64,000 nt of DNA from Sphingomonas suaedae. GTDB lineage: Bacteria; Pseudomonadota; Alphaproteobacteria; Sphingomonadales; Sphingomonadaceae. The stretch covers positions 1 through 64,000 of the forward strand of contig NZ_CP042239.1 of the NCBI RefSeq assembly GCF_007833215.1, written 5' to 3'. The notes beneath the pieces were generated by a model, which saw nothing but the letters and a program-made list of their open reading frames with translations, had not been told where the DNA came from and searched no databases. A program made the translations under genes and the position numbers. This document shows positions 15,503 to 25,233 of this stretch, piece after piece (position 1 is the first letter of the stretch; the number at the start of each line of letters is the position of its first letter).

Positions 15503-16525
15503 CTAGGCATCCGATAGCGGGATGCGCAGCGTCGCCACGGCGCCTCCCCGCACGCCGCGTTCCAGCGTGAAGCTCCCTTCGAGCTGCTCGGCCAGCGTGC
15601 GGGCGATGCGCAGGCCCAGGCTGGTTGCGGTCGCTGCGTCGAACCCGTCGGGCGGGCCAGCGCCATCATCGGCGACGCTCAGCGTGAGCGCCGCGTCCAT
15701 CTCGTGCATCGTAACCGTGATGCATCCTTCTGCGCGTTCGGCAAATCCGTGCTCGATCGCATTGGCGATGCTTTCTGCGAGGATCAGTGCCAGCGGAATC
15801 GCGGATCCGGACGGCAGCTCAAGTCCCGGCGCGACATGGACTTTCCAGTCGATGCCCGGCCGTCCCGCGGTTTCGATCAGATCGCGGGTCAGATCCGGCA
15901 ACAGCCGGTCGGGCGCGAGGGGGGCGCCGCTGGTGTCGTAGAGCTGGCGCTGGATGCGGCCGATCGTCTGGAGCTTGCCCGCCGCATCCGAGAGTGCCTG
16001 ACGCGCCGCCGGGTCCGTGACGCCCCGTCGCTGGAGCGACAGGACCGCGCCGACCATCTGGAGATTGTTCGAAACCCGATGCTGCAACTCGCTGAACAGC
16101 AACTGGCTGTGCGCGACCAGCTTCTCGCTGCGCGCGCGCTCGCGCCGCAATTGCTCGTTGCCGCGCTGCATCCAGTCGATCAGCAGGATATCGACCGCAA
16201 CGACCGCGACGTAGAAGGCGAGCGTTATCGAGGTGCCGCGGTTGATCGCGAAGCTGTGGAACGGCGGGATAAAGAAATACCAGGCGAGCACGCCGCACAG
16301 GATAGCGGCGAAGAGTCCCGCCCTTCGGCCGAACAGGAAGGCCGACACGACGACCGCCGGGAAAAAGGTAAGATAGGGAAATCCCTGGGGAAAGGCCGGA
16401 TCGAGTGCCCAGCGCGCCCACCAGGCGATTCCGCTGAGCAGGATCGCGACGCCATAGCCCGTCAACGGCCTGTCGACGGCGAGCGGAAGGCGTTCCAGAA
16501 ATGGCCGTTCGTTACGCTTCACCAT
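15503..16525 (-). CDS. Membrane sensor histidine kinase (DUF4118 + HisKA_2)
   Basis: 340 residues: four closely spaced transmembrane helices (about 22-120) of the KdpD-like DUF4118 type, a short coiled coil, a HisKA_2-type dimerisation box with the phospho-acceptor in SELQHRVSNNLQ (about 145-156), and a HATPase domain with ESIANAIEHGF and DDGAGPP. HisKA_2 kinases in Alphaproteobacteria often feed the PhyR/EcfG general stress pathway. There is no periplasmic sensor loop of note and no cognate response regulator beside it, so its signal is unknown. Confidence 0.87.
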   Translation of the reverse strand: MVKRNERPFLERLPLAVDRPLTGYGVAILLSGIAWWARWALDPAFPQGFPYLTFFPAVVVSAFLFGRRAGLFAAILCGVLAWYFFIPPFHSFAINRGTSITLAFYVAVVAVDILLIDWMQRGNEQLRRERARSEKLVAHSQLLFSELQHRVSNNLQMVGAVLSLQRRGVTDPAARQALSDAAGKLQTIGRIQRQLYDTSGAPLAPDRLLPDLTRDLIETAGRPGIDWKVHVAPGLELPSGSAIPLALILAESIANAIEHGFAERAEGCITVTMHEMDAALTLSVADDGAGPPDGFDAATATSLGLRIARTLAEQLEGSFTLERGVRGGAVATLRIPLSDA

Positions 16526-16574
16526 CGTCTCCGTTGCGCCGAACTCTCCCCGGCGGGATGCTGCTGATAACGAA

Positions 16575-16603
16575 AGCCCCCGAAACCAGTGGCTTCGGGG
16601 GCT
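16575..16603 (-). terminator. Terminator of the SWIB-domain gene
   Basis: The arms at 16575-16584 and 16594-16603 form a perfect 10-bp stem (AGCCCCCGAA / TTCGGGGGCT). On the minus strand it is followed by TTCGTTAT, a modest T-rich tail. It lies 37 nt beyond the gene's stop. Confidence 0.7.
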
Positions 16604-16639
16604 CCCGCTGTCCGAACCGGTCGAAAGCCGACCGGTGGA

Positions 16640-16909
16640 TTACTTGACGTGCTTGGCGATGTGCTTGTTCAGTTCGAACATCGTCGCCTTGTCGCCGCCG
16701 AAGATGGGCTTCAGCTTGTCGTCCGCCAGAATCTCGCGCTTGTTGGCGGGGTTCTGAAGGTTGTTCTTCTTGATGTGGTCCCACATCTTGCTGACGATCT
16801 CGCTGCGCGGCAGCGGACCGGCGCCGACGACCGCCGCGAGCTCGGGCGAGGGGGTGACGGGCTTCGCGATGCCGCCACGGGCGCCGCCGGATGCCTTCTT
16901 TTCCGCCAT
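16640..16909 (-). CDS. SWIB/MDM2 domain protein
   Basis: 89 residues: a Lys/Gly-rich N-terminus and a SWIB domain (PLPRSEIVSKMWDHIKKNNL ... FELNKHIAKHVK). In eukaryotes the domain occurs in chromatin-remodelling complexes and in topoisomerase fusions; chlamydial and alphaproteobacterial stand-alone copies are suspected DNA-associated proteins, with no proven role. A strong GAGGAGAAG ribosome-binding site precedes the ATG. The small ORF at 16950-17057 lies just upstream on the same strand. Confidence 0.9.
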   Translation of the reverse strand: MAEKKASGGARGGIAKPVTPSPELAAVVGAGPLPRSEIVSKMWDHIKKNNLQNPANKREILADDKLKPIFGGDKATMFELNKHIAKHVK

Positions 16910-16949
16910 TCTTTTCTTCTCCTCTTTGAGCCGACAACCCGATGTCGGC

Positions 16950-17057
16950 TCAGATCTTGGTCAGCGCCGACGGCTCGTACGATGCCTTGCCACCGTTGTC
17001 GCTCGTGACGATGTACTGCGGTTCTTCGCGGGATGCACGTATTTGATGCCCTTTCAT
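16950..17057 (-). CDS. Possible 35-residue protein
   Basis: This reading frame starts at the ATG at 17057 and ends 40 nt before the SWIB gene. The product is polar, with YIVTSDNGGKASYEPSALTK near its C-terminus, and its codon use resembles real genes (GTC, ACG, AAG). I recall similar short proteins but cannot name a family. The ribosome-binding site is poor, and the longer in-frame extension runs into a terminator region and looks non-coding. Confidence 0.45.
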   Translation of the reverse strand: MKGHQIRASREEPQYIVTSDNGGKASYEPSALTKI

Positions 17058-17211
17058 AGGGGTAACCGACGTTTGTTTGTGGAGAACTCTGTCCGTTGTG
17101 GTCCCTCCGGACGCCTTTGGCCGCGCGTGGGGGACCGATTCAACCGCTTCGCCATGCCGATTCTCTTGCATCGCCGATCCGTCGCGCCGCCCGGACTCAG
17201 GGGATCGATCG

Positions 17212-17243
17212 AAAAGGGCGCGCCCGGTATCCCGAACGCGCCC
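17212..17243 (-). terminator. Terminator of the TonB-dependent receptor at 17290
   Basis: On the minus strand, GGGCGCG (17237-17243) pairs with CGCGCCC (17216-17222), with further partial pairing inside the loop, followed by TTTT (complement of 17212-17215). It lies 47 nt after the receptor stop. The rest of 17058-17289 shows no gene. Confidence 0.75.
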
Positions 17244-17289
17244 ATCGTCGAGGGAAGGGACCGGCGGGCCCCCTGTGCGGCTCACACGG

Positions 17290-19962
17290 TCAGAAGGCGA
17301 CCTTCGCCCGCACGCCGTAGAAGCGCGGCAGGCCCGGATAGGCGGCATAGTTGCCGGTCTGCTCCGGCACCGCAAAGCCGGTGATATGATAATATTGGTT
17401 GGTCAGGTTCTCGACATAGAATTCGAGGCTCTTCTTGCGGTCTTCGGTCTGGATGCCGATCCGCGCCGAGATCAGCGGATAGCCCGGATTGTAGAGCGCA
17501 GTCCGACCGGTTACCGGATCGGGGTTGCTCGACGGGATATTCACCTCGCTATTGTAGCGCATGTCGACGTGGACGAGGCCGCGGATGTTTCTGGTCAGCG
17601 CCGGCGTCCAGGTGGTCGCTACCGTCACCGTATGCTCGGGCTGATTGTTGAGCTGACGCCCTTCCTGCCCTTGCAGCGGAGTCCCCGTGAAATTGTTGTC
17701 GGCATCATATTTCGCGTCGATGTAGCTGTAGCCGAGGCGAACCGTGAAGTCGCGAACCGGCTGAATGATCGACTCCAGTTCCACGCCCTTGCTGGTCGTG
17801 CTGTCGACATTCTGGACGACGAAATTGTTGCCGCTGAACACCAGCGACTGAAGATCGCTGAATTTCTGGTAGAAGCCCGCAATGTTGAAGGTGAAGGCGC
17901 GGCCCCACTGGGTCTTCAGCCCGATTTCGAACGCGTCGACCGATTCCGATCCGAAGGCGAGGTCGCTGCCCTGCGCCCCGTTGCCGCCCAGCAGCACGCT
18001 GTCGAACGTCGCCTGATCCAGGTTGTAGCCGCCCGACTTGTAGCCACGGTCATAGCCGCCATAGAGCAGGACATCCGGCGTGATCTTGTACGCCAGCTTG
18101 GCGGTACCGGTGATCTTGCTCTCGTCCTGATCGTGCGAATAGCTACCGTTGAACTCGTTGTTGAGCGCCGGGTTGCACGACAGCAGGAACAGGTTGTTGA
18201 ACAAGCCGATTTGCCGAAGGACATTGGCATAGGCGTTGGCGGCAGGATCGCCCGCGCGCACCTGATCGAAGAAGGCGCAGCTGCCGGTGTTGTTGTTGAT
18301 CGTCGCGCTCAGATCCTTCTTCTCATAGTTCCAGCGCGCACCCAGCGTCAGCGACAATTTGTCGCTGATGTTGATGATGTTGTGCGTGAACAGCGCGAAG
18401 GCATTGGTCTTGACGCGGAAATCGTCATTATTGTTGCCCTGTCCAGCGGTGGCGCCGGGGAGCGGGCTTGCGGCGAGCGCGGCGAGGCCCGGGATCGGCG
18501 CGGTCGGGAATCCGGGGATCGGACAGATCCCGGCCGGTGCACCCACCGCCTGTGTGCGGAAACAGGCGACCAGAGGCGCCAGCGTGTTGCCGTACACAGC
18601 CTGGATCGCCGGATAGGAGTTCGGCACCGCCGGGTTCAGGAACACCGCGCCCGGCGTCGGAACCGTGGGGCCGAGCGAGCCATAGAATTGCACTGAGCCG
18701 CCGAAGGACGGCCCCGCCAGCGCGTTGAAGATCGAATCGACATAGAGGTTGGCGTCATTGCCGACGCGCACCGTGTCGCGCAGATCATTGGTTTCATTGA
18801 GGTAGAAGCCACCGACCAGCCAGTCGAGCGCGCCGCCGAACGCCGAGCCCTGGAACCGGATTTCCTGCGTGAAATCGACCAGCCGATTGCGATAATCCTC
18901 GCGATAGGCGCGATCGACGCCGGAAAAGTCGATGTCCTGATTCCGCAGCGCCCGCCAGTTGCGATAGGCGGTGATCGAGGTGAACTTGATGTCGCCCAGT
19001 TCGGCGTTGATCTCGCCGGAAATGCCCCAGTCGCGCACCTTTTCCGAGAAATCGCGGTTGGGGGAGGCGGCCATGCGGCGTTCTGACGGATCGCCGGTGT
19101 ACAGCCCGTCGCGACCCTGCGCCCCCGCAATCCCCTCGATCAGGGGCGCGAACGAGCCGCGCACGACGCTGAGCGCGCCGCAACATTGTTCGTCGGTCTC
19201 GTAATAATCGCCGATGAGGCGGAACGAGAAGGTCGCGGTGTCGTACAGCGCCTGTGCGCGGGCATACCAGCGGTTGACGTCGTTGAACGCACGGTCGCTG
19301 TTGACGTCCTCGATATAGCCGTCGCGCTTGCGATAGCCGCCGTCGAGGCGCAGCGCGAGCTGCTCACTGACCGGGCCGGTGATCGCGCCCTTCAGCTCCA
19401 GCGCATTGTAATTGCCATAGCTGGCTTCGGCATAGCCACCCAGATCGAAGGACGGCTGGGCGGTGAAGATCGACAGCGCGCCCGCCGATGTGTTGCGGCC
19501 GAACAGCGTCCCTTGCGGACCGCGCAGGACTTCGACGCGCTCCAGTTCGGGCAGTTCCGAAACCGCGACGCCGGCACGCGCGCGGAACACGCCGTCGATG
19601 AACACGCCGACCGCCGGTTCGAAGCCCGGATTGTCGCCTGCGGTTGTGATACCGCGGATATAGAGGGTGGTGCCGGTGGCCGAGGACTGACCGGTCGAGC
19701 TTTGCAGCGACGGGGCGAGCTGTTCGAGGCCGCGAAGATCGTTGACCCCGGCATTCTCGAGCAGATCGGCGGGAACCGCGGTCACCGCGATCGGCACGTC
19801 CTGCACCGTTTCGTTACGACGGGTCGCGGTGATGACGACTTCATTGGCGGACTGGTAGCTTTCGTCCTCCGCCGCGGCGGCGGCGGGTGCGTCCTGCGCG
19901 AACGCGGGCGTCGCCGCGATCAGGGCGAGGGCGGACGCGGAAAATAGCTGGATCTTGCGCAT
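17290..19962 (-). CDS. TonB-dependent outer membrane receptor
   Basis: 890 residues from the ATG at 19962, which has GAGGAG upstream and opens a clear signal peptide (MRKIQLFSASALALIAATPAFAQ given in part; residues 1-22). The TonB box region EVVITATRR is at about 41-49. The plug has DVPIAVTAV and LRGPQGTLFGRNTSAGAL, typical of receptors in Sphingomonadaceae for hydrophobic or aromatic compounds and siderophores. The beta-barrel ends in the usual aromatic residue (VAF). The substrate is unknown. It is monocistronic, with its own terminator, and diverges from folE. Confidence 0.93.
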   Translation of the reverse strand: MRKIQLFSASALALIAATPAFAQDAPAAAAAEDESYQSANEVVITATRRNETVQDVPIAVTAVPADLLENAGVNDLRGLEQLAPSLQSSTGQSSATGTTLYIRGITTAGDNPGFEPAVGVFIDGVFRARAGVAVSELPELERVEVLRGPQGTLFGRNTSAGALSIFTAQPSFDLGGYAEASYGNYNALELKGAITGPVSEQLALRLDGGYRKRDGYIEDVNSDRAFNDVNRWYARAQALYDTATFSFRLIGDYYETDEQCCGALSVVRGSFAPLIEGIAGAQGRDGLYTGDPSERRMAASPNRDFSEKVRDWGISGEINAELGDIKFTSITAYRNWRALRNQDIDFSGVDRAYREDYRNRLVDFTQEIRFQGSAFGGALDWLVGGFYLNETNDLRDTVRVGNDANLYVDSIFNALAGPSFGGSVQFYGSLGPTVPTPGAVFLNPAVPNSYPAIQAVYGNTLAPLVACFRTQAVGAPAGICPIPGFPTAPIPGLAALAASPLPGATAGQGNNNDDFRVKTNAFALFTHNIINISDKLSLTLGARWNYEKKDLSATINNNTGSCAFFDQVRAGDPAANAYANVLRQIGLFNNLFLLSCNPALNNEFNGSYSHDQDESKITGTAKLAYKITPDVLLYGGYDRGYKSGGYNLDQATFDSVLLGGNGAQGSDLAFGSESVDAFEIGLKTQWGRAFTFNIAGFYQKFSDLQSLVFSGNNFVVQNVDSTTSKGVELESIIQPVRDFTVRLGYSYIDAKYDADNNFTGTPLQGQEGRQLNNQPEHTVTVATTWTPALTRNIRGLVHVDMRYNSEVNIPSSNPDPVTGRTALYNPGYPLISARIGIQTEDRKKSLEFYVENLTNQYYHITGFAVPEQTGNYAAYPGLPRFYGVRAKVAF

Positions 19963-20188
19963 CAAACTCTCCTCTCTGGGTATGCCGCGGCTGCGCCGTC
20001 GGAAACCATTCTTGTTGTTATTAGGCACAAGCTACGCTCGCCCGAATCCTTACGTCAACGTCAAATCACGCTATGAATCCCGCGGAAATGCTTGCTATTT
20101 CTCGTTCCGAGACCGCTTGTTGCGCATTGGCAACACAGTCAGACGCGCTTGCCGTAGCGTCAAACGATAGGATAGGGGCCGGGCCAGG

Positions 20189-20812
20189 ATGAGTTGCCAA
20201 AATCACGACGAACCCGATGACGGCGACATGGTCGCCGCTCCGCCAAAGATTCCGGTGCCCGAAGAGGTCGCCGATGCCGTGCGGACCTTGCTTCGCTGGG
20301 CCGGCGACGACCCGAGTCGCGAGGGGCTGATCGACACGCCCAAGCGCGTCGCGCGCGCCTGGCGGGAATATTGCCAGGGCTATGACGAGGATCCGGCCCA
20401 TCATTTGTCCCGGGTATTCGAGGAAGTGGGCGGTTATGACGAGATCGTCCTGCTCAAGGACATCCCCTTCCAGTCGCATTGCGAACATCACATGGCGCCG
20501 ATCATCGGCAAGGCATCGATCGCGTATCTTCCCGAAAACCACGTCGTCGGCATCTCGAAGCTGGCACGCGTGCTGCACGGCTTCGCGCGGCGGCTCCAGG
20601 TTCAGGAACGGCTGACCGCGCAGGTCGCCGACTGTATCTGGGAGCATCTGAAGCCGCGCGGCGTCGCGGTGGTGATCGACGCGACCCATGCCTGCATGAC
20701 CGCGCGCGGGGTCCGCACGCCGGGCGTCGGCATGGTCACCAGTCGGATGATGGGGACCTTCCGCGAGGACGAACGCAGCCGCAAGGAAGTCCTGGCGCTG
20801 ATGGGCTATTGA
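20189..20812 (+). CDS. folE: GTP cyclohydrolase I
   Basis: First step of tetrahydrofolate and pterin synthesis: GTP to 7,8-dihydroneopterin triphosphate. 207 residues with the zinc ligands in place (C98 and H101 in SHCEHH, C169 in HACMTARGV) and the usual C-terminal [11 protein letters not shown] segment. It heads a run folE - SDR - folB in which the SDR is probably a pterin reductase. An inverted repeat, TGTTGC/GCAACA, at 20118-20135 lies in the leader. Confidence 0.96.
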   Translation: MSCQNHDEPDDGDMVAAPPKIPVPEEVADAVRTLLRWAGDDPSREGLIDTPKRVARAWREYCQGYDEDPAHHLSRVFEEVGGYDEIVLLKDIPFQSHCEHHMAPIIGKASIAYLPENHVVGISKLARVLHGFARRLQVQERLTAQVADCIWEHLKPRGVAVVIDATHACMTARGVRTPGVGMVTSRMMGTFREDERSRKEVLALMGY

Positions 20813-20817
20813 GCGCG

Positions 20818-21567
20818 ATGCGCATTCTCGTCACCGGCGGCGCGCGGCGGATCGGGGCGGCGATCGTCCGCCATCTTGTCGCCGGCGGGCATCGGGTGGC
20901 GGTGCACCATCATGATTCGCAGGAGGAGGCGGAGGCGCTGGCGGCAGAACTCGGCGTCGCGCTGGTCACCGCCGACCTTGCCGACCCGGTTGCGACGCAC
21001 GGCCTGATCGCAGCGGGCGCTCAGGCTCTGGGCGGCCCGGTCGAGGGGCTGGTCAACAATGCCTCGCTCTTCGCCTGGGATACGCTGCCGCTCGCCGATT
21101 ATGCCGGACTCGATCGGCATATGCACGTCAATCTCGGTGCTCCGTTGCTGCTCGCCTCGGCGCTCGCCGCGCAGGCGGATCTGAAACAGGGCGCGGTGGT
21201 CAATCTGCTCGACCAGAAGCTTGCCAATCCCAATCCCGATTTCCTCACCTACACGCTGAGCAAGGCGGGGCTTGCGGAGGCGACGACGCTCCTCGCGATG
21301 AAGCTCGCGCCGCGTATCCGGGTGAATGCGGTGTCACCCGGCCTTACGCTGCCCAGCCTCGACCAAGACGACGCGGAGTTCGCCCGCGTCGCGACCGCCA
21401 ACCTCCTCCAACGGCGTATCGATCTCGACGAGATCGCCGCGACGGTCGCCCATCTGCTCATCGCGCGCAGCATCACGGGCCAGAATATATTCGTCGATAG
21501 CGGACAGCGCTTCGTAAAGCGCGATGGTGATGTGATGTTCGATGGCCGAGACCGCCCCGATGGCTGA
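20818..21567 (+). CDS. folM: Pteridine reductase / dihydromonapterin reductase-like SDR
   Basis: An SDR of 249 residues whose details match the PTR1/FolM branch. The nucleotide loop is TGGARRIG (6-13), the TGxxxRxG form that prefers NADPH. The catalytic Tyr and Lys are Y145 and K149 in YTLSK, and the position usually held by Ser is an Asp (D132 in NLLDQ), as in PTR1. Family members reduce dihydrobiopterin, dihydromonapterin or dihydrofolate. Placement between folE and folB supports a pterin substrate. It starts 5 nt after folE (a TTG at 20809 is also possible) and overlaps folB. Confidence 0.82.
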   Translation: MRILVTGGARRIGAAIVRHLVAGGHRVAVHHHDSQEEAEALAAELGVALVTADLADPVATHGLIAAGAQALGGPVEGLVNNASLFAWDTLPLADYAGLDRHMHVNLGAPLLLASALAAQADLKQGAVVNLLDQKLANPNPDFLTYTLSKAGLAEATTLLAMKLAPRIRVNAVSPGLTLPSLDQDDAEFARVATANLLQRRIDLDEIAATVAHLLIARSITGQNIFVDSGQRFVKRDGDVMFDGRDRPDG

Positions 21568-21919
21568 TTATACGATCCGCCTCGACGGCCTGGTGGTCGA
21601 GATCGGCCTAGGCATTCACGACTATGAGCGTGCCGCGCCACAGCGGGTGGAATTGAGCGTCGCGATGCGCTGCGTCTATGAGGGCGTGCCGTCGGACAGG
21701 ATCGAGGCGGTGGTCGATTACGACTATCTGCGCACGGGCATCCACGCGCTCGCCCGCGAGCGGCATATCGAATTGCAGGAGACGCTGTGCGAAGCGGTCG
21801 CCGCGCTCGCCCTCGCCGCCGATCCGCGCATCGCGGAGGTGCGCGTCCGATCGATGAAGCTCGACGTCTATCCGGATGCGCGCGTCGGGTGCGAGGTGGT
21901 GCGGAGACGAGAAGACTGA
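21560..21919 (+). CDS. folB: Dihydroneopterin aldolase
   Basis: Cleaves dihydroneopterin to 6-hydroxymethyl-dihydropterin and glycolaldehyde in folate synthesis. From the ATG at 21560 it is 119 residues (an ATG at 21542 adds six). The FolB pattern is visible: IRLDGLVVEIGLGIHDYER, then VDYDYLRTGI, ELQETLCEAVA with the conserved Glu, and the C-terminal VRSMKLDVYPDA (the usual conserved Lys is present). It overlaps the SDR gene, completing the pterin operon. Confidence 0.9.
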   Translation: MADYTIRLDGLVVEIGLGIHDYERAAPQRVELSVAMRCVYEGVPSDRIEAVVDYDYLRTGIHALARERHIELQETLCEAVAALALAADPRIAEVRVRSMKLDVYPDARVGCEVVRRRED

Positions 21920-21962
21920 AGCTTCGACTCTTTAACACTTGGACGAAGCGCTCCCAACCCCT

Positions 21963-22292
21963 ATGTCCGCACGGCCCGTCGTTTCAGTGCCGGGCACACT
22001 GGGGACCCGTACGGAAATTCGCGTGCAATTGCTGCTCTTCCTCTCCGCGCTTCTCGCGAGCTTGACCGGTGCATTTGCCGGCGACCGCGACCTGCGCGCG
22101 ATGCAGCAGGGCCGTGAACCGTCGATCACTCGCACCGCCGATGTTGCGGTCGAAATGGTGGCAAGCGTTGCGAAGACCATCGCGATCCGCCCCCCCGTCA
22201 CGCGCGCTGCGCCGGTCGCGAGCGGTTTCGCGCTGTTCGATGAACCGGCCGGGCGTCCTGCCCGCCTGACCAGCGAGCGCCGGCTGGAATAG
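21963..22292 (+). CDS. Small secreted protein upstream of secA
   Basis: I do not recognise a family. From the ATG at 21963 it is 109 residues; from the GTG at 22023 it is 89 residues and begins directly with a signal-peptide-like helix (VQLLLFLSALLASLTGAFAG). The mature part is short and Ala/Arg-rich, with RPPVTRAAPV near the C-terminus. It lies 106 nt before secA on the same strand, the position in which E. coli has secM. Sequence similarity to SecM is not visible, so a secretion-monitor role is only a hypothesis. Confidence 0.55.
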   Translation: MSARPVVSVPGTLGTRTEIRVQLLLFLSALLASLTGAFAGDRDLRAMQQGREPSITRTADVAVEMVASVAKTIAIRPPVTRAAPVASGFALFDEPAGRPARLTSERRLE

Positions 22293-22398
22293 CCGCGCGC
22301 GCCGCCGCGTCTGCGGTCGGCACCCATTTCGCACGCATATCGTTCTGCGCTCGTGACACGGGCGCGCACCCCGCAATTTCATATGACTGGAATCCATC

Positions 22399-25140
22399 AT
22401 GTTCGGCGGTTTGGCCAAATCCCTGTTCGGTTCGTCCAACGACCGGTACGTCAAAGGCCTTGGGGCCATTGTCCAGAAAATCAACGGCTTCGAGCCGACG
22501 ATGCAAGCGCTGTCCGACGCGGATCTTGCCGCGCAGACGGTCAAGTATCGCGAACGGCTCGCCAATGGCGAAAAGCTCGACGCGATCCTTCCCGAAGCCT
22601 TTGCGACCGTGCGTGAGGCCTCGCGCCGCGTGCTCGGTATGCGCCATTTCGACGTCCAGATGATCGGCGGCATCGTCCTCCATCGCGGCGAGATCGCGGA
22701 GATGCGGACGGGCGAGGGCAAGACGCTTGTCGCGACGCTCGCCACCTATCTCAACGCGCTGCCGGGCAAGGGCGTGCATGTCATCACCGTCAACGACTAT
22801 CTCGCCCGCCGCGATGCCGAGTGGATGGGGCAGATCTACCGCTTCCTCGGCCTGACCGTCGGCGTGATTGTCCCGAACCTCGCCGATCATCAGCGCCGCG
22901 AGGCTTATGCCTCGGACATCACTTATGGCACGAACAACGAATTCGGCTTCGACTATCTGCGCGACAATATGAAATATGACCGCGCGTCGATGGTCCAGCG
23001 CCCGTTCGCGATGGCGATCGTCGATGAGGTCGACTCCGTCCTGATCGACGAGGCGCGCACCCCGCTCATCATCTCAGGCCCTACCGACGACAAGTCTGAG
23101 CTCTATATCGGCGTCGATGCGGTGGTGAAGCAGTTCGACGAAAGCCTGTATGAGAAGGACGAGAAGCAGAAAAACGTCGTCCTGACCGAGGATGGGATCG
23201 AGACGGCCGAGCGGATGCTGGAAGCGGCAGGGCTGCTTCAGGGCGCCAACCTCTATGATTTCGAGAATACTCAGGTGGTCCACCACCTCAATCAGGCGCT
23301 GCGCGCGAACATCCTGTTCAAGCGCGACACGGATTACATCGTCAAGGACGGCAAGGTCGTCATCATCGACGAATTCACCGGCCGCATGATGGACGGCCGC
23401 CGCTGGTCCGACGGCCTGCACCAGGCGGTCGAGGCGAAGGAAGGCGTGACGATCGAGCCGGAGAACCAGACGCTTGCCAGCATCACATTCCAGAATTATT
23501 TCCGCATGTATCCCAAGCTGTCGGGCATGACCGGCACCGCGGCGACCGAGGCGCCCGAATTCTTCGACATCTACAAGATGAACGTCGTCACCATCCCGAC
23601 CAACGTGCCGGTCAAGCGGGTCGATCAGGAGGATGAGTTCTACAAGACCCTCCAGGACAAGTTCATCGCCATCGCCCGCGCGATCAAGGAACATGCAGCG
23701 AAGGGCCAGCCGGTGCTTGTCGGCACCGTCTCGATCGAGAAATCCGAACTGCTGTCCGACTATCTCACCAAGGAGGGCGTCGATCACTCGGTGCTCAACG
23801 CCCGCTTCCATGAGCAGGAAGCGCATATCGTGGCGCAAGCCGGACGCCTCGGCGCGGTTACCATCGCCACCAACATGGCAGGCCGCGGCACCGACATCCA
23901 GCTGGGCGGCAACCTCGAATTTCGCGTCGAGGCCGAACTGGCCGAAATGCCCGAGGGTCCCGACCGCGACGCCGCGATCGAGCAGATCAAGGCTGAGATC
24001 GCCGCCGAGAAACAGCGTGTGCTCGAAGCCGGCGGCCTGTTCGTGCTGGGCACCGAACGCCATGAAAGCCGCCGCATCGACAACCAGCTGCGCGGTCGCG
24101 CGGGGCGTCAGGGCGACCCCGGCCTGTCGCGCTTCTACCTCAGCCTCGACGATGATCTGCTGCGTATTTTCGGCCCGGACACGCTGTTCGCGAAGATGAT
24201 GCGCAACAACATCGCCGATGGCGAGGCGATCGGCAGCAAATGGCTGACCAAGGCGATCGAGACGGCGCAGAAAAAGGTCGAGGCGCGCAACTACGACATC
24301 CGCAAGCAGGTCGTCGAATATGACGACGTGATGAACGACCAGCGCAAGGTGATCTACGAACAGCGCTCCGACATCATGGACGCCGATACCGTCGGCGACG
24401 TGGTCGAGGATATGCGCGCAGAGGCCGTCAACGATATTGTCGGCCAGGCCTGCCCTCCCGAAAGCTATCCCGAACAATGGGATATCGAGGGCCTCAAGGC
24501 GCGCGCGCACGAAATGCTGGGCGTCGAGGCGCCGGTCGAGGAATGGATCGCGGCGCAGGACGGTCTCGAGCCCGAGGATGTCGAGAAGCGCATTCTCGAC
24601 CTTGCGACGGCCCGTGTGACCGCCAAGTCCGACGAGCTCGATCCGGAAACCTGGATGCAGATCGAAAAATCGATCCTGCTCCAGAATCTCGACCACCACT
24701 GGAAGGAGCATCTCTCGATGCTCGATGCGTTGCGCCAGGTGGTCCACCTGCGCGCCTATGCGCAAAAGACACCGATCAACGAATATAAGCAGGAAGCGTT
24801 CGCGATGTTCGAGCGGATGCTGATCGCGATCCGCGAGGATGTCACCCGCACGATCGCCTGGGCCGAATTCCAGATGGCGCCGCCACCCGAACTTCCCGAA
24901 CTGCCGGATTTCCTGACGACGCATATCGATGCGTTGACCGGCCTCGACAACAGCGCGGACTGGGACGCGGGCGCGGCCGGACTGATCTCGAACCAGTTGC
25001 CGCCGATGCAGATCCCGCGCCCGGCGGGTGAGGGACTGGGCGACGATCCGGCATCATGGGAAGGCCGCGTCAACCGCAACGCACCGTGTCCGTGCGGGTC
25101 GGGTCGCAAATACAAGCATTGCCACGGCGCGGCGGTCTGA
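22399..25140 (+). CDS. secA: Preprotein translocase ATPase SecA
   Basis: The motor of Sec export: it binds SecYEG and threads unfolded precursors across the membrane. 913 residues, full length. Visible are the nucleotide-binding MRTGEGKT (about 102-109), the [19 protein letters not shown] block, the GTDIQLGGN motif and the C-terminal zinc-binding [14 protein letters not shown] (near 898-911) that contacts SecB. It is followed by a bidirectional terminator. Confidence 0.98.
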   Translation: MFGGLAKSLFGSSNDRYVKGLGAIVQKINGFEPTMQALSDADLAAQTVKYRERLANGEKLDAILPEAFATVREASRRVLGMRHFDVQMIGGIVLHRGEIAEMRTGEGKTLVATLATYLNALPGKGVHVITVNDYLARRDAEWMGQIYRFLGLTVGVIVPNLADHQRREAYASDITYGTNNEFGFDYLRDNMKYDRASMVQRPFAMAIVDEVDSVLIDEARTPLIISGPTDDKSELYIGVDAVVKQFDESLYEKDEKQKNVVLTEDGIETAERMLEAAGLLQGANLYDFENTQVVHHLNQALRANILFKRDTDYIVKDGKVVIIDEFTGRMMDGRRWSDGLHQAVEAKEGVTIEPENQTLASITFQNYFRMYPKLSGMTGTAATEAPEFFDIYKMNVVTIPTNVPVKRVDQEDEFYKTLQDKFIAIARAIKEHAAKGQPVLVGTVSIEKSELLSDYLTKEGVDHSVLNARFHEQEAHIVAQAGRLGAVTIATNMAGRGTDIQLGGNLEFRVEAELAEMPEGPDRDAAIEQIKAEIAAEKQRVLEAGGLFVLGTERHESRRIDNQLRGRAGRQGDPGLSRFYLSLDDDLLRIFGPDTLFAKMMRNNIADGEAIGSKWLTKAIETAQKKVEARNYDIRKQVVEYDDVMNDQRKVIYEQRSDIMDADTVGDVVEDMRAEAVNDIVGQACPPESYPEQWDIEGLKARAHEMLGVEAPVEEWIAAQDGLEPEDVEKRILDLATARVTAKSDELDPETWMQIEKSILLQNLDHHWKEHLSMLDALRQVVHLRAYAQKTPINEYKQEAFAMFERMLIAIREDVTRTIAWAEFQMAPPPELPELPDFLTTHIDALTGLDNSADWDAGAAGLISNQLPPMQIPRPAGEGLGDDPASWEGRVNRNAPCPCGSGRKYKHCHGAAV

Positions 25141-25158
25141 CGATCGCGACGTGGGACA

Positions 25159-25197
25159 AAAAGAAAGAGCCGCCCGGAACGACCGGGCGGCCCTTTT
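25159..25197. terminator. Bidirectional terminator between secA and a lipoprotein gene
   Basis: GCCGCCCGG (25169-25177) pairs with CCGGGCGGC (25183-25191) around a 5-nt loop. It is flanked by A-rich sequence on the left (25158-25168) and TTTT on the right (25194-25197), so it can stop transcription in both directions between two convergent genes. Confidence 0.88.
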
Positions 25198-25233
25198 CAT
25201 GTACGCTACCCGTTGCGGGGCAGGATCGGAACC

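Noticed and set aside
23074..24924. A 616-codon open frame antisense to secA
   Set aside because: It mirrors the codon pattern of secA, has no family motifs, and is the usual product of high GC with few stops on the opposite strand.
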